Shown here: one piece after another, positions 1 through 6,364 of the stretch
Layout: each line of letters opens with the position of its first letter
Position numbering within the stretch: the first letter of the stretch is position 1
NCBI GenBank assembly: GCA_046597185.1
Contig: JBKJLF010000188.1
Location: forward strand, 1-10,543
Length of the DNA stretch: 10,543 nucleotides
Reading direction: 5' to 3'
Source: CAMBDR01 sp046597185
Lineage (GTDB): Bacteria > Pseudomonadota > Gammaproteobacteria > Burkholderiales > Burkholderiaceae_D
The notes under the pieces: generated by a model
The model's input: only the letters and a program-made list of their open reading frames with translations
Databases searched by the model: none
What the model was told of the DNA's origin: nothing
Made by a program: the position numbers and the translations under genes

Positions 1-1
1 G

Positions 2-1735
2 ATCGTCGAACATGTCTGCGCCGGTGGCGATGCGCTGGTGTTGATGCCCACGGGCGGCGGCAAGTCGCTCTGTTACCAGATCCCGTCGCTGGTGCGCGAG
101 GGCGTGGGCATCGTGATCTCACCGTTGATCGCGCTGATGCAAGATCAGGTCGATGCGCTGGCAGAAGTGGGTGTGCGCGCGGCGTTTTTAAATTCCACCC
201 AAAATTTTGATGAAGTGGTGCGCATTGAGCGGCGCATGCGGCAAAACGATATTGACTTGGTCTATATTGCGCCGGAGCGTTTGATGACGCCGCGCTGCCT
301 CGAATTATTGGCGGCCTGCCAAATCGCCCTGTTTGCGATTGATGAAGCGCATTGCGTATCGCAATGGGGGCACGATTTCCGGCCCGAGTATATTCAGCTT
401 TCGGTCTTGCACGAGCGCTTCCCGGAGGTGCCGCGCATTGCACTCACCGCCACTGCCGACCAGCAAACCCGTGCCGAAATTATCCAGCGTTTGCAGTTGC
501 AGCAGGCGCGCCAGTTTGTCTCTTCGTTTGACCGGCCCAATATCCGCTACCAGATCGTGGAAAAAGACAATGGGCGCAAGCAATTGCTGGATTTTATCCG
601 CACCGAACATGCGGGCGATTCTGGCATCGTGTATTGCCTGTCGCGCAAAAAAGTGGAAGAAACGGCGGACTTTTTAAACCAGAGCGGCGTCACCGCCTTG
701 CCCTACCATGCGGGTATGGATTCGAAGCAGCGGGCGCAACATCAATCACGCTTTTTGCGTGAAGACGGCATCGTCATGACCGCCACTATTGCCTTTGGCA
801 TGGGCATCGACAAGCCGGATGTGCGTTTTGTTGCGCATCTGGATCTGCCCAAAAGTATTGAAGGCTATTACCAGGAAACCGGGCGCGCCGGGCGCGACGG
901 CCAGCCGGCCAATGCCTGGATGGCGTATGGCTTGCAAGACGTGGTATTGCAGCGGCGCATGATTGATGAATCCGAGGCCGAAGAAACCTTCAAGCGGGTG
1001 ATGGGTTCCAAGCTCGACGCCATGTTGGGCCTGTGTGAAACCTCGCAATGTCGGCGCATGCGCTTGCTGGAATATTTCGGCCAGGCCGCCGGCCCTTGCG
1101 GCAATTGCGATACCTGTTTGATTCCGCCGGTCTCGTTTGATGCCACCGTGCCGGTGCAAAAGCTGCTCTCTGCCATCTACCGGGTGAACCAACGCTTTGG
1201 TGCGGTGCATGTGATTGATGTCTTGCGCGGTAGCGCGAGCGACAAAATTCACCAGTGGGGGCATGATAAATTGTCCGTCTTTGGTATTGGCAATGACAGG
1301 AATGACGCCGAATGGCGGGCCATTTTGCGTCAGTGTATTGCGCTGGGGCTGGTGACGGTGGATTCGGAAGCCTATAATGCGCTCAAGCTGACGGATGCGG
1401 CCAAGCCGGTGCTCAAGGGCGAGCAAAAAATTGAATTACGCCAATATCAAAAACCGCTGAAGCAAAAGCGCGAAGCGGCCAAAAAACCGTATGTGGAAAC
1501 GGGTTTATCCAAAATCGAGCAAGAAATTTTCGACAAATTGCGCTGGTGGCGGGTGGAAACCGCGCGCAGCCACAACGTGCCCGCGTATGTCATCTTCCAT
1601 GATGCCACGCTGCGCGAAATTGCCAAGGCCAAACCAGCCTCGCTGGATCAATTGCGCGGTGTGACCGGGGTAGGGGAGAAAAAGCTGGAAAGCTATGGCG
1701 AGCAGATTGTGGCGTTGATTGAAGAGATGAGCTAG
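2..1735 (+). CDS. recQ: ATP-dependent DNA helicase RecQ, 5'-truncated by the window edge
   Basis: 3'-5' superfamily 2 DNA helicase of recombination and repair, acting on forks, D-loops and other branched DNA in the cytoplasm. The reading frame is open from base 2 and codes for 577 visible residues. E. coli RecQ has about 609, so roughly 30 N-terminal residues and the start are missing. The GTG at 38 is an internal codon, not the start. Visible landmarks: Walker A PTGGGKS at 47-67; DEAH box at 341-352, followed by the RecQ-specific aromatic-rich loop (CVSQWGHDFRP); motif III ALTATAD; motif V/VI region with GMGIDKPDVR and QETGRAGRDG; four zinc-binding cysteines encoded at 1049, 1097, 1106 and 1115; the winged-helix RQC region; and a C-terminal HRDC domain at about 1508-1732. 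All helicase motifs look intact. It is probably a housekeeping gene, transcribed separately from the ATPase gene 83 bp downstream. Confidence 0.95.
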   Translation: MVEHVCAGGDALVLMPTGGGKSLCYQIPSLVREGVGIVISPLIALMQDQVDALAEVGVRAAFLNSTQNFDEVVRIERRMRQNDIDLVYIAPERLMTPRCLELLAACQIALFAIDEAHCVSQWGHDFRPEYIQLSVLHERFPEVPRIALTATADQQTRAEIIQRLQLQQARQFVSSFDRPNIRYQIVEKDNGRKQLLDFIRTEHAGDSGIVYCLSRKKVEETADFLNQSGVTALPYHAGMDSKQRAQHQSRFLREDGIVMTATIAFGMGIDKPDVRFVAHLDLPKSIEGYYQETGRAGRDGQPANAWMAYGLQDVVLQRRMIDESEAEETFKRVMGSKLDAMLGLCETSQCRRMRLLEYFGQAAGPCGNCDTCLIPPVSFDATVPVQKLLSAIYRVNQRFGAVHVIDVLRGSASDKIHQWGHDKLSVFGIGNDRNDAEWRAILRQCIALGLVTVDSEAYNALKLTDAAKPVLKGEQKIELRQYQKPLKQKREAAKKPYVETGLSKIEQEIFDKLRWWRVETARSHNVPAYVIFHDATLREIAKAKPASLDQLRGVTGVGEKKLESYGEQIVALIEEMS

Positions 1736-1768
1736 TCTTGCTGCTTGTAAGGTAGAATTCAAGTTCAC

Positions 1769-1799
1769 GCTGCCAATGGGTTGCCAGCTTGCATTTTTT
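1769..1799 (+). terminator. Possible Rho-independent terminator after recQ
   Basis: GCTGCCAA (1769-1776) can pair with TTGCCAGC (1781-1788) around a TGGG loop, with one C-C mismatch in the stem. A run of six T residues follows at 1794-1799 after a short gap. The shape fits an imperfect intrinsic terminator ending recQ transcription. The mismatch and the interrupted T tract make it weak. It lies just ahead of the ATPase ribosome binding site, so it could instead act as a leader hairpin for that gene. Confidence 0.35.
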
Positions 1800-1807
1800 G
1801 CAGGGAA

Positions 1808-1812
1808 AAGGA
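1808..1812 (+). promoter_or_regulatory. Ribosome binding site deciding the ATPase start
   Basis: AAGGA lies six bases before the ATG at 1819. This supports 1819 over the in-frame TTG at 1789, which has no comparable site and would add ten residues before the conserved MKIQSLHF opening. Confidence 0.65.
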
Positions 1813-1818
1813 AAAGAG

Positions 1819-2898
1819 ATGAAAATTCAATCGCTGCATTTTGTTGATGTCGGGCCGTTGGGTACGCAAGACATTGACTTGCACGATCAATGGACTGGTG
1901 ACATTGAATCCAATATCTTATTTACTGGCCCTAATGGTTGCGGTAAATCCACCTTGTTGCGCGCGGTGGCGATGTTGTGGGAGGCTGCTGGGTACTGGCT
2001 GGCGTACCGGGAGCAACTTCCGAAAGACCACACGGTGGTGAAATGGTTGTCGCGTTGGGGCTCGGTGGGTATGATCCTTTCGGATATCGACATTAATCAG
2101 GCCGAAAAAATCAGCGTTGGCTTGGTATTTGGCGATCTAGGCCAAATGGTCTCTATGAAGGCCAAGCCTCGGGTGGTGTGGTTGGGGGAGAGCCATAAAG
2201 CCGACGACGACATGTTCGATAAATTGGCCTCTTTTTTTTCGACTCCAGGTGACTGGCTTGAAAACTGGGCTGCGGCGCGGCAACGCATGGCCTTGAGTTT
2301 TACCACCTTTGGCCTGCCCAATCTGATTTTTATGGATGCCGAAGAGCGGCGCTGGGTCGTGCCTACGCAGCGCGTCGGTGAAATTGTGGCAGAGCTGCCA
2401 GAATTGCGCTGGGCACCGCGCTATATTCCAACCGAAGATTGGCGTGGCCAGCTTGAATCGTCGCTGATCAATATGAAGTTGACCGACGAAAAACGCTTTA
2501 ATGTCGTTTTGGCTGAATTAAACGCCTTTTTGATCGGCAAGAAAATCGAAGCTGAGATCAAACGCGGGGAAAAGCGGCTGCGCGTCAGTTTGACGAGTCC
2601 CGGTAAAGCTGGTCAATTTCATACCATGGATGAACTGAGCGCTGGTGAGCGGCAAGTCTTGATCATGCTGTATATGATTGCACGTTGGGCCGAACCCGGT
2701 TGTGTAGTCATTATCGATGAACCTGATTTATATTTGCATCCTTCGTTGATTGAAGGCATGTTGGCCCGGATTAAGGCGATGGTGAAAGCACTGGACGGCC
2801 AGTTGCTGATTACCTCACACTTGCCCATGGTGTGGGAGCGTTACGAGGGCAGTGCGCGGCGTATTGAGTTGACCGCAGCCGGAGATGTGCATGGCTGA
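1819..2898 (+). CDS. ABC/SMC-type ATPase (AAA_15/AAA_21, OLD/AriA-like), putative anti-phage ATPase
   Basis: Predicted cytoplasmic ATPase of 359 residues from the ATG at 1819. The N-terminus (MKIQSLHFVDVGPLG) is the typical first strand of RecF/OLD-like ABC ATPases. Walker A GPNGCGKST is at residues 37-45, the ABC signature LSAGERQ at 273-279, Walker B CVVIIDEPDLYLHP at 295-308, and the switch histidine in TSH at 332-334. All nucleotide-site motifs are present, so it should be active. The middle shows no long coiled coil and no transmembrane segment, and there is no fused nuclease domain. The next gene overlaps by 8 nt and encodes a TOPRIM-like protein, so the two are probably made together. 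In PARIS, AriA is an ABC ATPase that senses phage anti-restriction proteins and holds the AriB effector. That role here is inferred from architecture. Alternatives are another split OLD-type system or a repair ATPase. The composition is more A+T-rich than recQ, consistent with transfer. Confidence 0.85.
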   Translation: MKIQSLHFVDVGPLGTQDIDLHDQWTGDIESNILFTGPNGCGKSTLLRAVAMLWEAAGYWLAYREQLPKDHTVVKWLSRWGSVGMILSDIDINQAEKISVGLVFGDLGQMVSMKAKPRVVWLGESHKADDDMFDKLASFFSTPGDWLENWAAARQRMALSFTTFGLPNLIFMDAEERRWVVPTQRVGEIVAELPELRWAPRYIPTEDWRGQLESSLINMKLTDEKRFNVVLAELNAFLIGKKIEAEIKRGEKRLRVSLTSPGKAGQFHTMDELSAGERQVLIMLYMIARWAEPGCVVIIDEPDLYLHPSLIEGMLARIKAMVKALDGQLLITSHLPMVWERYEGSARRIELTAAGDVHG

Positions 2899-3724
2899 CT
2901 CCAAGATTGACGCCCTGATCAAGAAAATAGAAGAAGGCAATGTCGGTGCAACGGACAGGCGCATTCTGGTGGTTGAAGGCAGTGACGACAAGCAAGCGCT
3001 GGAAGCCTTGCTCGACCGAGTTAATGCCAATTGGACCCAATCTTGGGGTGTTGCCGTGGCTGGCAACAAGGATAAGGCCATGGCAATTGCCGGAAAAGTA
3101 CCCGAGTGGTTGGCCTTGGTGGACAAAGATGAGTGGCAGGCTGAGCAAATCGAAAACGCGCAAACCGAATCAGGCAATCTGCATGTTTTGCCACGATTTT
3201 GCATGGAAAGCTATCTGGTCGATCCCGCTGAACTTTGGCCCGCATTGGGGCCACTACAGCAAAATAAAATACCAAATGGTGTTCAAGGCTTGGCAGATCA
3301 TTTACTGCTTGACCTGCAATATTGGAAACAACACGCTGCGCGTTGGCAAGTAATTAATCCACTTTGGACCAAGTTACGTGCGCTGGGTTTTAAAGAAGAT
3401 ATTTTACGCACCCAGAACTTCCCCGACGAGCAAGAAGTGATCGCGACTTTGGATAAATGGGATCGTTTGATTGATGCCCCAACCATACTGGCTGACATAG
3501 CAAGGGCATTGGCAGACATGAATAGTCGTGACGATAGCGATTTTTTACATCATTGGCTGTATGCCAAAAACTTTTTCCCGGAAGTGGTTTGCCTTGGTTT
3601 AAACCAATTGCTTGGACAACGTAGTCAGGCAGAACTGCGCAAGTATATTTTTACCAGAATGCCAATGCCGCTTGATCTTGCGCCGTTGTGGCAAAGGATG
3701 GGACTGGCAGCGGCTCAAACTTAA
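2891..3724 (+). CDS. TOPRIM-fold DUF4435-like protein, putative AriB-type nuclease effector
   Basis: 277 residues, predicted cytoplasmic partner of the upstream ATPase. The start is the ATG at 2891 because GGAG at 2881-2884 stands six bases before it. The ATG at 2885 directly abuts GGAG and is less likely. It overlaps the ATPase stop by 8 nt, so translation is probably coupled. TOPRIM signs: VVEGSDDK with glutamate 29, then LALVDKDEW with aspartates 78 and 80, the Glu and DxD metal-binding pattern. A later segment, LPRFCMESYLVDP (residues 100-112), matches the conserved Glu-x-Tyr-Leu stretch I associate with DUF4435. The C-terminal half is helical and not otherwise recognised. In PARIS, AriB is a DUF4435 effector reported to cut tRNA once released by AriA. 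Whether this protein cuts tRNA, DNA or neither cannot be read from sequence. Assignment to the TOPRIM/DUF4435 class is fairly secure; PARIS membership is less so. Confidence 0.8.
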   Translation: MADSKIDALIKKIEEGNVGATDRRILVVEGSDDKQALEALLDRVNANWTQSWGVAVAGNKDKAMAIAGKVPEWLALVDKDEWQAEQIENAQTESGNLHVLPRFCMESYLVDPAELWPALGPLQQNKIPNGVQGLADHLLLDLQYWKQHAARWQVINPLWTKLRALGFKEDILRTQNFPDEQEVIATLDKWDRLIDAPTILADIARALADMNSRDDSDFLHHWLYAKNFFPEVVCLGLNQLLGQRSQAELRKYIFTRMPMPLDLAPLWQRMGLAAAQT

Positions 3725-3725
3725 C

Positions 3726-3752
3726 GGTTGACACAGGTTTGTTTAGTCAACC
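3726..3752. repeat. Hairpin between convergent genes, possible weak bidirectional terminator
   Basis: GGTTGAC (3726-3732) and GTCAACC (3746-3752) form a perfect 7-bp inverted repeat around a 13-nt loop. It starts one base after the TOPRIM gene stop and includes the stop codon of the opposing small gene. There is no U tract on either side, so termination is only suggested by position. Confidence 0.35.
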
Positions 3753-4093
3753 AGCAATAATTCTTCAAGTTCAGCAATATCGCTGGCACTGGCGACAGGT
3801 GGTTGCCAGTTAATGACATTGTATTTTCTTTTTTGAAACAGATCGATAAATTCGGCGTGTGCCGCCGTTTTCAGTCGTTCCGTATTTGCAAAAAACGCTG
3901 CCATCTGCTGCTGGTCTGCTACGTTGAAGAGACGCGCATCTTCATAGGCTTGCTGCTTCAACACCACGGCACTTTTTTTGCCATAGGTTTCAACGATGAC
4001 ATGAATCAGCAAGTCGTCAGTTTCTTCAATTTCTTGGTCAAGGGCGATTGGGCGTCTGCCAAAATAGCCATATGTTTGAAGTGCGGTTTCCAT
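3743..4093 (-). CDS. Hypothetical protein, family not recognised
   Basis: A 116-residue frame on the minus strand from the ATG at 4091-4093. An in-frame TTG at 4127-4129 would add 12 residues (MPIVHITFGCQT). Neither start has a clear Shine-Dalgarno sequence, so the 5' end is unsure. I do not recognise the family. The product is soluble-looking and acidic at the ends, with alternating charged and hydrophobic stretches (EIEETDD, LLIHVIVETYG, AVVLKQQ) and no signal peptide, membrane segment or known catalytic motif. It is judged real because its composition is protein-like, while the opposite-strand frame is rich in Cys, Phe and Lys/Arg as shadow frames often are. It runs tail to tail with the TOPRIM gene, with an 18-bp gap, and is divergent from pncB. 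It could belong to the accessory cassette or be the remnant of a longer gene. A TACAAT at 4173-4178 on its strand is a possible -10 box with no convincing -35. Confidence 0.6.
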   Translation of the reverse strand: METALQTYGYFGRRPIALDQEIEETDDLLIHVIVETYGKKSAVVLKQQAYEDARLFNVADQQQMAAFFANTERLKTAAHAEFIDLFQKRKYNVINWQPPVASASDIAELEELLLVD

Positions 4094-4287
4094 GGTCTGA
4101 CAACCGAAGGTTATATGCACAATTGGCAACAGGGATGAGGTAATTTCGCATCGCTTACTTCGGCCTGATGCAATTGTAGAACAGTTTTGATCGCTTGGGA
4201 TGGTTCAAAACGCGATATGGCCCAATGGGGCTGATGAAGAACCGTTATTGGAAAATTTAAATGAAATTCACCGCAATACCTACCATT

Positions 4288-4303
4288 TTAATAGTATAAT
4301 TAA
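4288..4303 (+). promoter_or_regulatory. Probable -10 region of pncB within a small palindrome
   Basis: A perfect TATAAT stands at 4295-4300, 71 bases before the pncB start, in a clearly A+T-rich stretch. It overlaps an inverted repeat TTAAT-N6-ATTAA (4288-4292 and 4299-4303). No good -35 hexamer is visible at 16-18 bp, so the promoter may need an activator, or the palindrome may be an operator. NAD-salvage genes are often controlled by NrtR or NadR-type regulators, but I cannot match this site to either motif with confidence. Confidence 0.4.
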
Positions 4304-4371
4304 CTCACTGTTATGCCGAAATAAGATATTGCAAAGGATATTTATTTAACCTATTTTTTGAATGGAATCCC

Positions 4372-5757
4372 ATGAACACGCTCAATCCGGCCAGTGCCTT
4401 GCTCACCGATCTGTACCAGCTCACCATGCTGCAAGTGTATTTTGAGAGTCTGATGAACAAAACGGCGGTGTTTGAATTTTTTGTCCGCAAGCTGCCGCCG
4501 CAGCGTCATTTTCTGATCGCGGCGGGTTTGCAGCAAGTGGTGGATTATCTGGGTTCGCTGCATTTTGATGACAATGAGCTGGACTGGCTGCGCAGCAATC
4601 CGCAGTTTCATGCGCCGTTTATTGAATCGCTGCGCCAGTTTCGTTTCACCGGCGATGTTGATGCCATGCCCGAAGGCACGATTTTCTTTCCCGATGAACC
4701 GGTGCTGCGGGTTACCGCGCCGCTGGCCCAAGCCCAGTTTATTGAAAGCCGGGTGATGAATCTGCTGCACTATCAAACCATGGTGGCTTCCAAGGCGGCG
4801 CGGATCAGGTTGGCCGCCGGGGACAAACGGTTGGTTGATTTTGGCTTGCGCCGCGCGCATGGGGCAGAAGCCGCGCTGCTGTCGGCGCGCGCCAGCTACC
4901 TGGCCGGCTTTCACGGCAGCGCCACCACCTTGGCCGCGCCCATGTTTGGCATCCCCGTGTTTGGCACCATGGCGCATTCATTTGTGCTGGCGCATGAGAG
5001 CGAAACGGAAGCCTTCATCGCCTTTGCAAACGCCTTTCCTTCCGATATCACGCTGCTGATTGATACCTATGATATCGAAGCGGGCGCGCGGCTGGTGGCG
5101 CGGCTGGCGCGCAGGCTGGCGTTGAAGGATAACATCTTCATTCAAGCGGTGCGGATTGATAGCGGTGATTTGAACGCCCAGTCGCGCAGGGTGCGCCAGA
5201 TTCTCGACCGCGAAGGGGCTGCCGATATTCGTATCGTCGCCAGCGGCGATCTGGATGAATATTCGGTGCAAGCCTTGATGCAAAACGGCGTGCCGATTGA
5301 CGGTTTTGGTGTCGGCACGCGCATGAATACCTCGGGCGATGCACCGTTTCTGGATTGCGCCTGGAAGCTGGTCGAATACGACAGCCGCGCGCGCCGCAAA
5401 CGCTCGCCAGGCAAGGTTAGCTGGCCGGGACGCAAGCAAGTGTCGCGCCATTATGACCGCGACGGGCTGATGTGTGGCGATACCTTGCGGCTGGAATCAA
5501 ACCATGGCGCAGGCAAAGCGTTGTTGCAGCCGATTATGCGTGGCGGGCAATTGCTGGCTGCGCTGCCCGATTTGCAACAAAGCCGAACCTATGCCGCGCA
5601 AGAATTGCGCACCCTGCCGCCCGGTCTGCTTGAGCTTAAAACGTCGGAATACACCAGGCCCTATGCGGTGACGGTATCAGAAGGCGTGCAGGAATTGGCA
5701 CTGCAGGCGGATCAGGCGCAAAGGAAGCGGGCCATTCGTGATATGGCGGGTGGATGA
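4372..5757 (+). CDS. pncB: Nicotinate phosphoribosyltransferase
   Basis: Converts nicotinate and PRPP to nicotinate mononucleotide with ATP hydrolysis, the entry step of Preiss-Handler NAD salvage in the cytoplasm. It has 461 residues, a normal length for the family. The start at ATG 4372 has GGA six to eight bases upstream and opens directly into the family's N-terminal stretch LLTDLYQLTM (residues 11-20). Other landmarks are FEFFVRKLP near residue 35, GTMAHSF with histidine 202 (the position I expect for the phospho-accepting histidine), LIDTYDIEAG near 229-238, the phosphate-binding DSGDL at 263-267, and GFGVGTRMN near 312-320. All expected active-site motifs are present. It follows a 240-bp region with its own -10 box. 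iorA begins 106 bp downstream on the same strand, so co-transcription is possible but unproven. The family assignment (nicotinate rather than nicotinamide) rests on overall resemblance to PncB. Confidence 0.93.
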   Translation: MNTLNPASALLTDLYQLTMLQVYFESLMNKTAVFEFFVRKLPPQRHFLIAAGLQQVVDYLGSLHFDDNELDWLRSNPQFHAPFIESLRQFRFTGDVDAMPEGTIFFPDEPVLRVTAPLAQAQFIESRVMNLLHYQTMVASKAARIRLAAGDKRLVDFGLRRAHGAEAALLSARASYLAGFHGSATTLAAPMFGIPVFGTMAHSFVLAHESETEAFIAFANAFPSDITLLIDTYDIEAGARLVARLARRLALKDNIFIQAVRIDSGDLNAQSRRVRQILDREGAADIRIVASGDLDEYSVQALMQNGVPIDGFGVGTRMNTSGDAPFLDCAWKLVEYDSRARRKRSPGKVSWPGRKQVSRHYDRDGLMCGDTLRLESNHGAGKALLQPIMRGGQLLAALPDLQQSRTYAAQELRTLPPGLLELKTSEYTRPYAVTVSEGVQELALQADQAQRKRAIRDMAGG

Positions 5758-5782
5758 ATTGTAGAAAAGGCTGATTGCTTGA

Positions 5783-5815
5783 GCGGGTTTGGCGCGGGTT
5801 TGGCACGGGTTTGGC
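5783..5815 (+). repeat. Three tandem 11-bp repeats upstream of iorA
   Basis: The units are gcgggtttggc (5783-5793), gcgggtttggc (5794-5804) and acgggtttggc (5805-5815), abutting without spacers. They lie between the pncB stop and the iorA ribosome binding site. An 11-bp period is close to one turn of the helix, so each unit presents the same face, as expected for tandem binding of a regulator. A polymerase-slippage array without function is the alternative. Confidence 0.8.
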
Positions 5816-5863
5816 ACTATTATGCGGTATGCTTGTTTTATTCTTTTTTTTGCGGATGGTTTT

Positions 5864-6364
5864 ATGAGCAAATATACCTTCAATATCAACGGCCAGAGCA
5901 AAACCGTCGAGCTGGCAGCGGATACGCCCTTGCTGTGGGCGCTGCGCGATGCGCTTGATCTGGTTGGCACCAAATACGGCTGCGGCGTGGGCAATTGCGG
6001 CGCGTGTACGGTCCACATTAATGGCGTGCCCACGCGTTCGTGCATGGTGCCGGTTTCCAGCATCGGTAAGCAAAAAGTGACCACGATTGAAGGCCTCAAC
6101 CCCAAGGCTGCGCATCCGCTGCAACTGGCCTGGCAAGAGTTGGATGTGCCGCAATGCGGTTATTGCCAGGCGGGCCAGATCATGACGGCGGCGGCCTTGC
6201 TGCGCGATAATCCGCAACCCTCCGATGCCGATATCGATGCCGCCATGGGCGGTAATTTATGCCGCTGCGCCACGTATTTGCGTATCCGCGCCGGCATCCA
6301 CCGGGCGGCAGAAATCGCCGGAGCTGGTGCAGCGAACAGCAGTCATCAGAAAGGTAAAAAATGA
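5864..6364 (+). CDS. iorA: [2Fe-2S] subunit of a molybdenum hydroxylase, IorA-like
   Basis: Electron-transfer small subunit (166 residues) of a xanthine-oxidase-family molybdenum hydroxylase. It passes electrons from the Mo centre of the large subunit to an acceptor. Plant-type ferredoxin cluster cysteines are 40, 45, 48 and 60 (CGVGNCGAC then C), and the second-cluster cysteines are 98, 101, 133 and 135 (CGYC, CRC). Both clusters are complete. The start at ATG 5864 has GGA seven bases upstream and opens with the expected MSKYTFNINGQ ferredoxin strand; the frame is open further upstream but without a better start. Its TGA overlaps the next ATG (ATGA), so the two subunits are translationally coupled. 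It has no signal peptide of its own. If the enzyme is exported, the small subunit probably rides with the Tat-targeted large subunit. The exact substrate is unknown; IorA names the family rather than proven activity on isoquinoline. Confidence 0.9.
   Translation: MSKYTFNINGQSKTVELAADTPLLWALRDALDLVGTKYGCGVGNCGACTVHINGVPTRSCMVPVSSIGKQKVTTIEGLNPKAAHPLQLAWQELDVPQCGYCQAGQIMTAAALLRDNPQPSDADIDAAMGGNLCRCATYLRIRAGIHRAAEIAGAGAANSSHQKGKK

Noticed and set aside
746..1426. Long minus-strand frame (226 codons) inside recQ
   Set aside because: Lies wholly antisense to conserved RecQ motifs; His/Arg-rich composition typical of shadow frames in GC-rich genes.
1819..3724. Retron or Septu assignment for the ATPase pair
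   Set aside because: No reverse transcriptase or HNH gene is visible; the partner has TOPRIM rather than HNH signs.
3803..4138. Plus-strand frame of 111 codons opposite the small hypothetical gene
   Set aside because: Rich in Cys, Phe and basic residues with no domain-like pattern and no ribosome binding site; looks like the shadow of the minus-strand gene.
4351..4977. Minus-strand frame of 208 codons opposite pncB
   Set aside because: Antisense to conserved pncB motifs, Gln/Arg/His-rich, no start signal.
5800..5839. Promoter made from TTGGCA in the 11-bp repeats plus a downstream -10
   Set aside because: TTGGCA occurs in the repeat array, but no -10-like hexamer lies at 16-18 bp from any copy.
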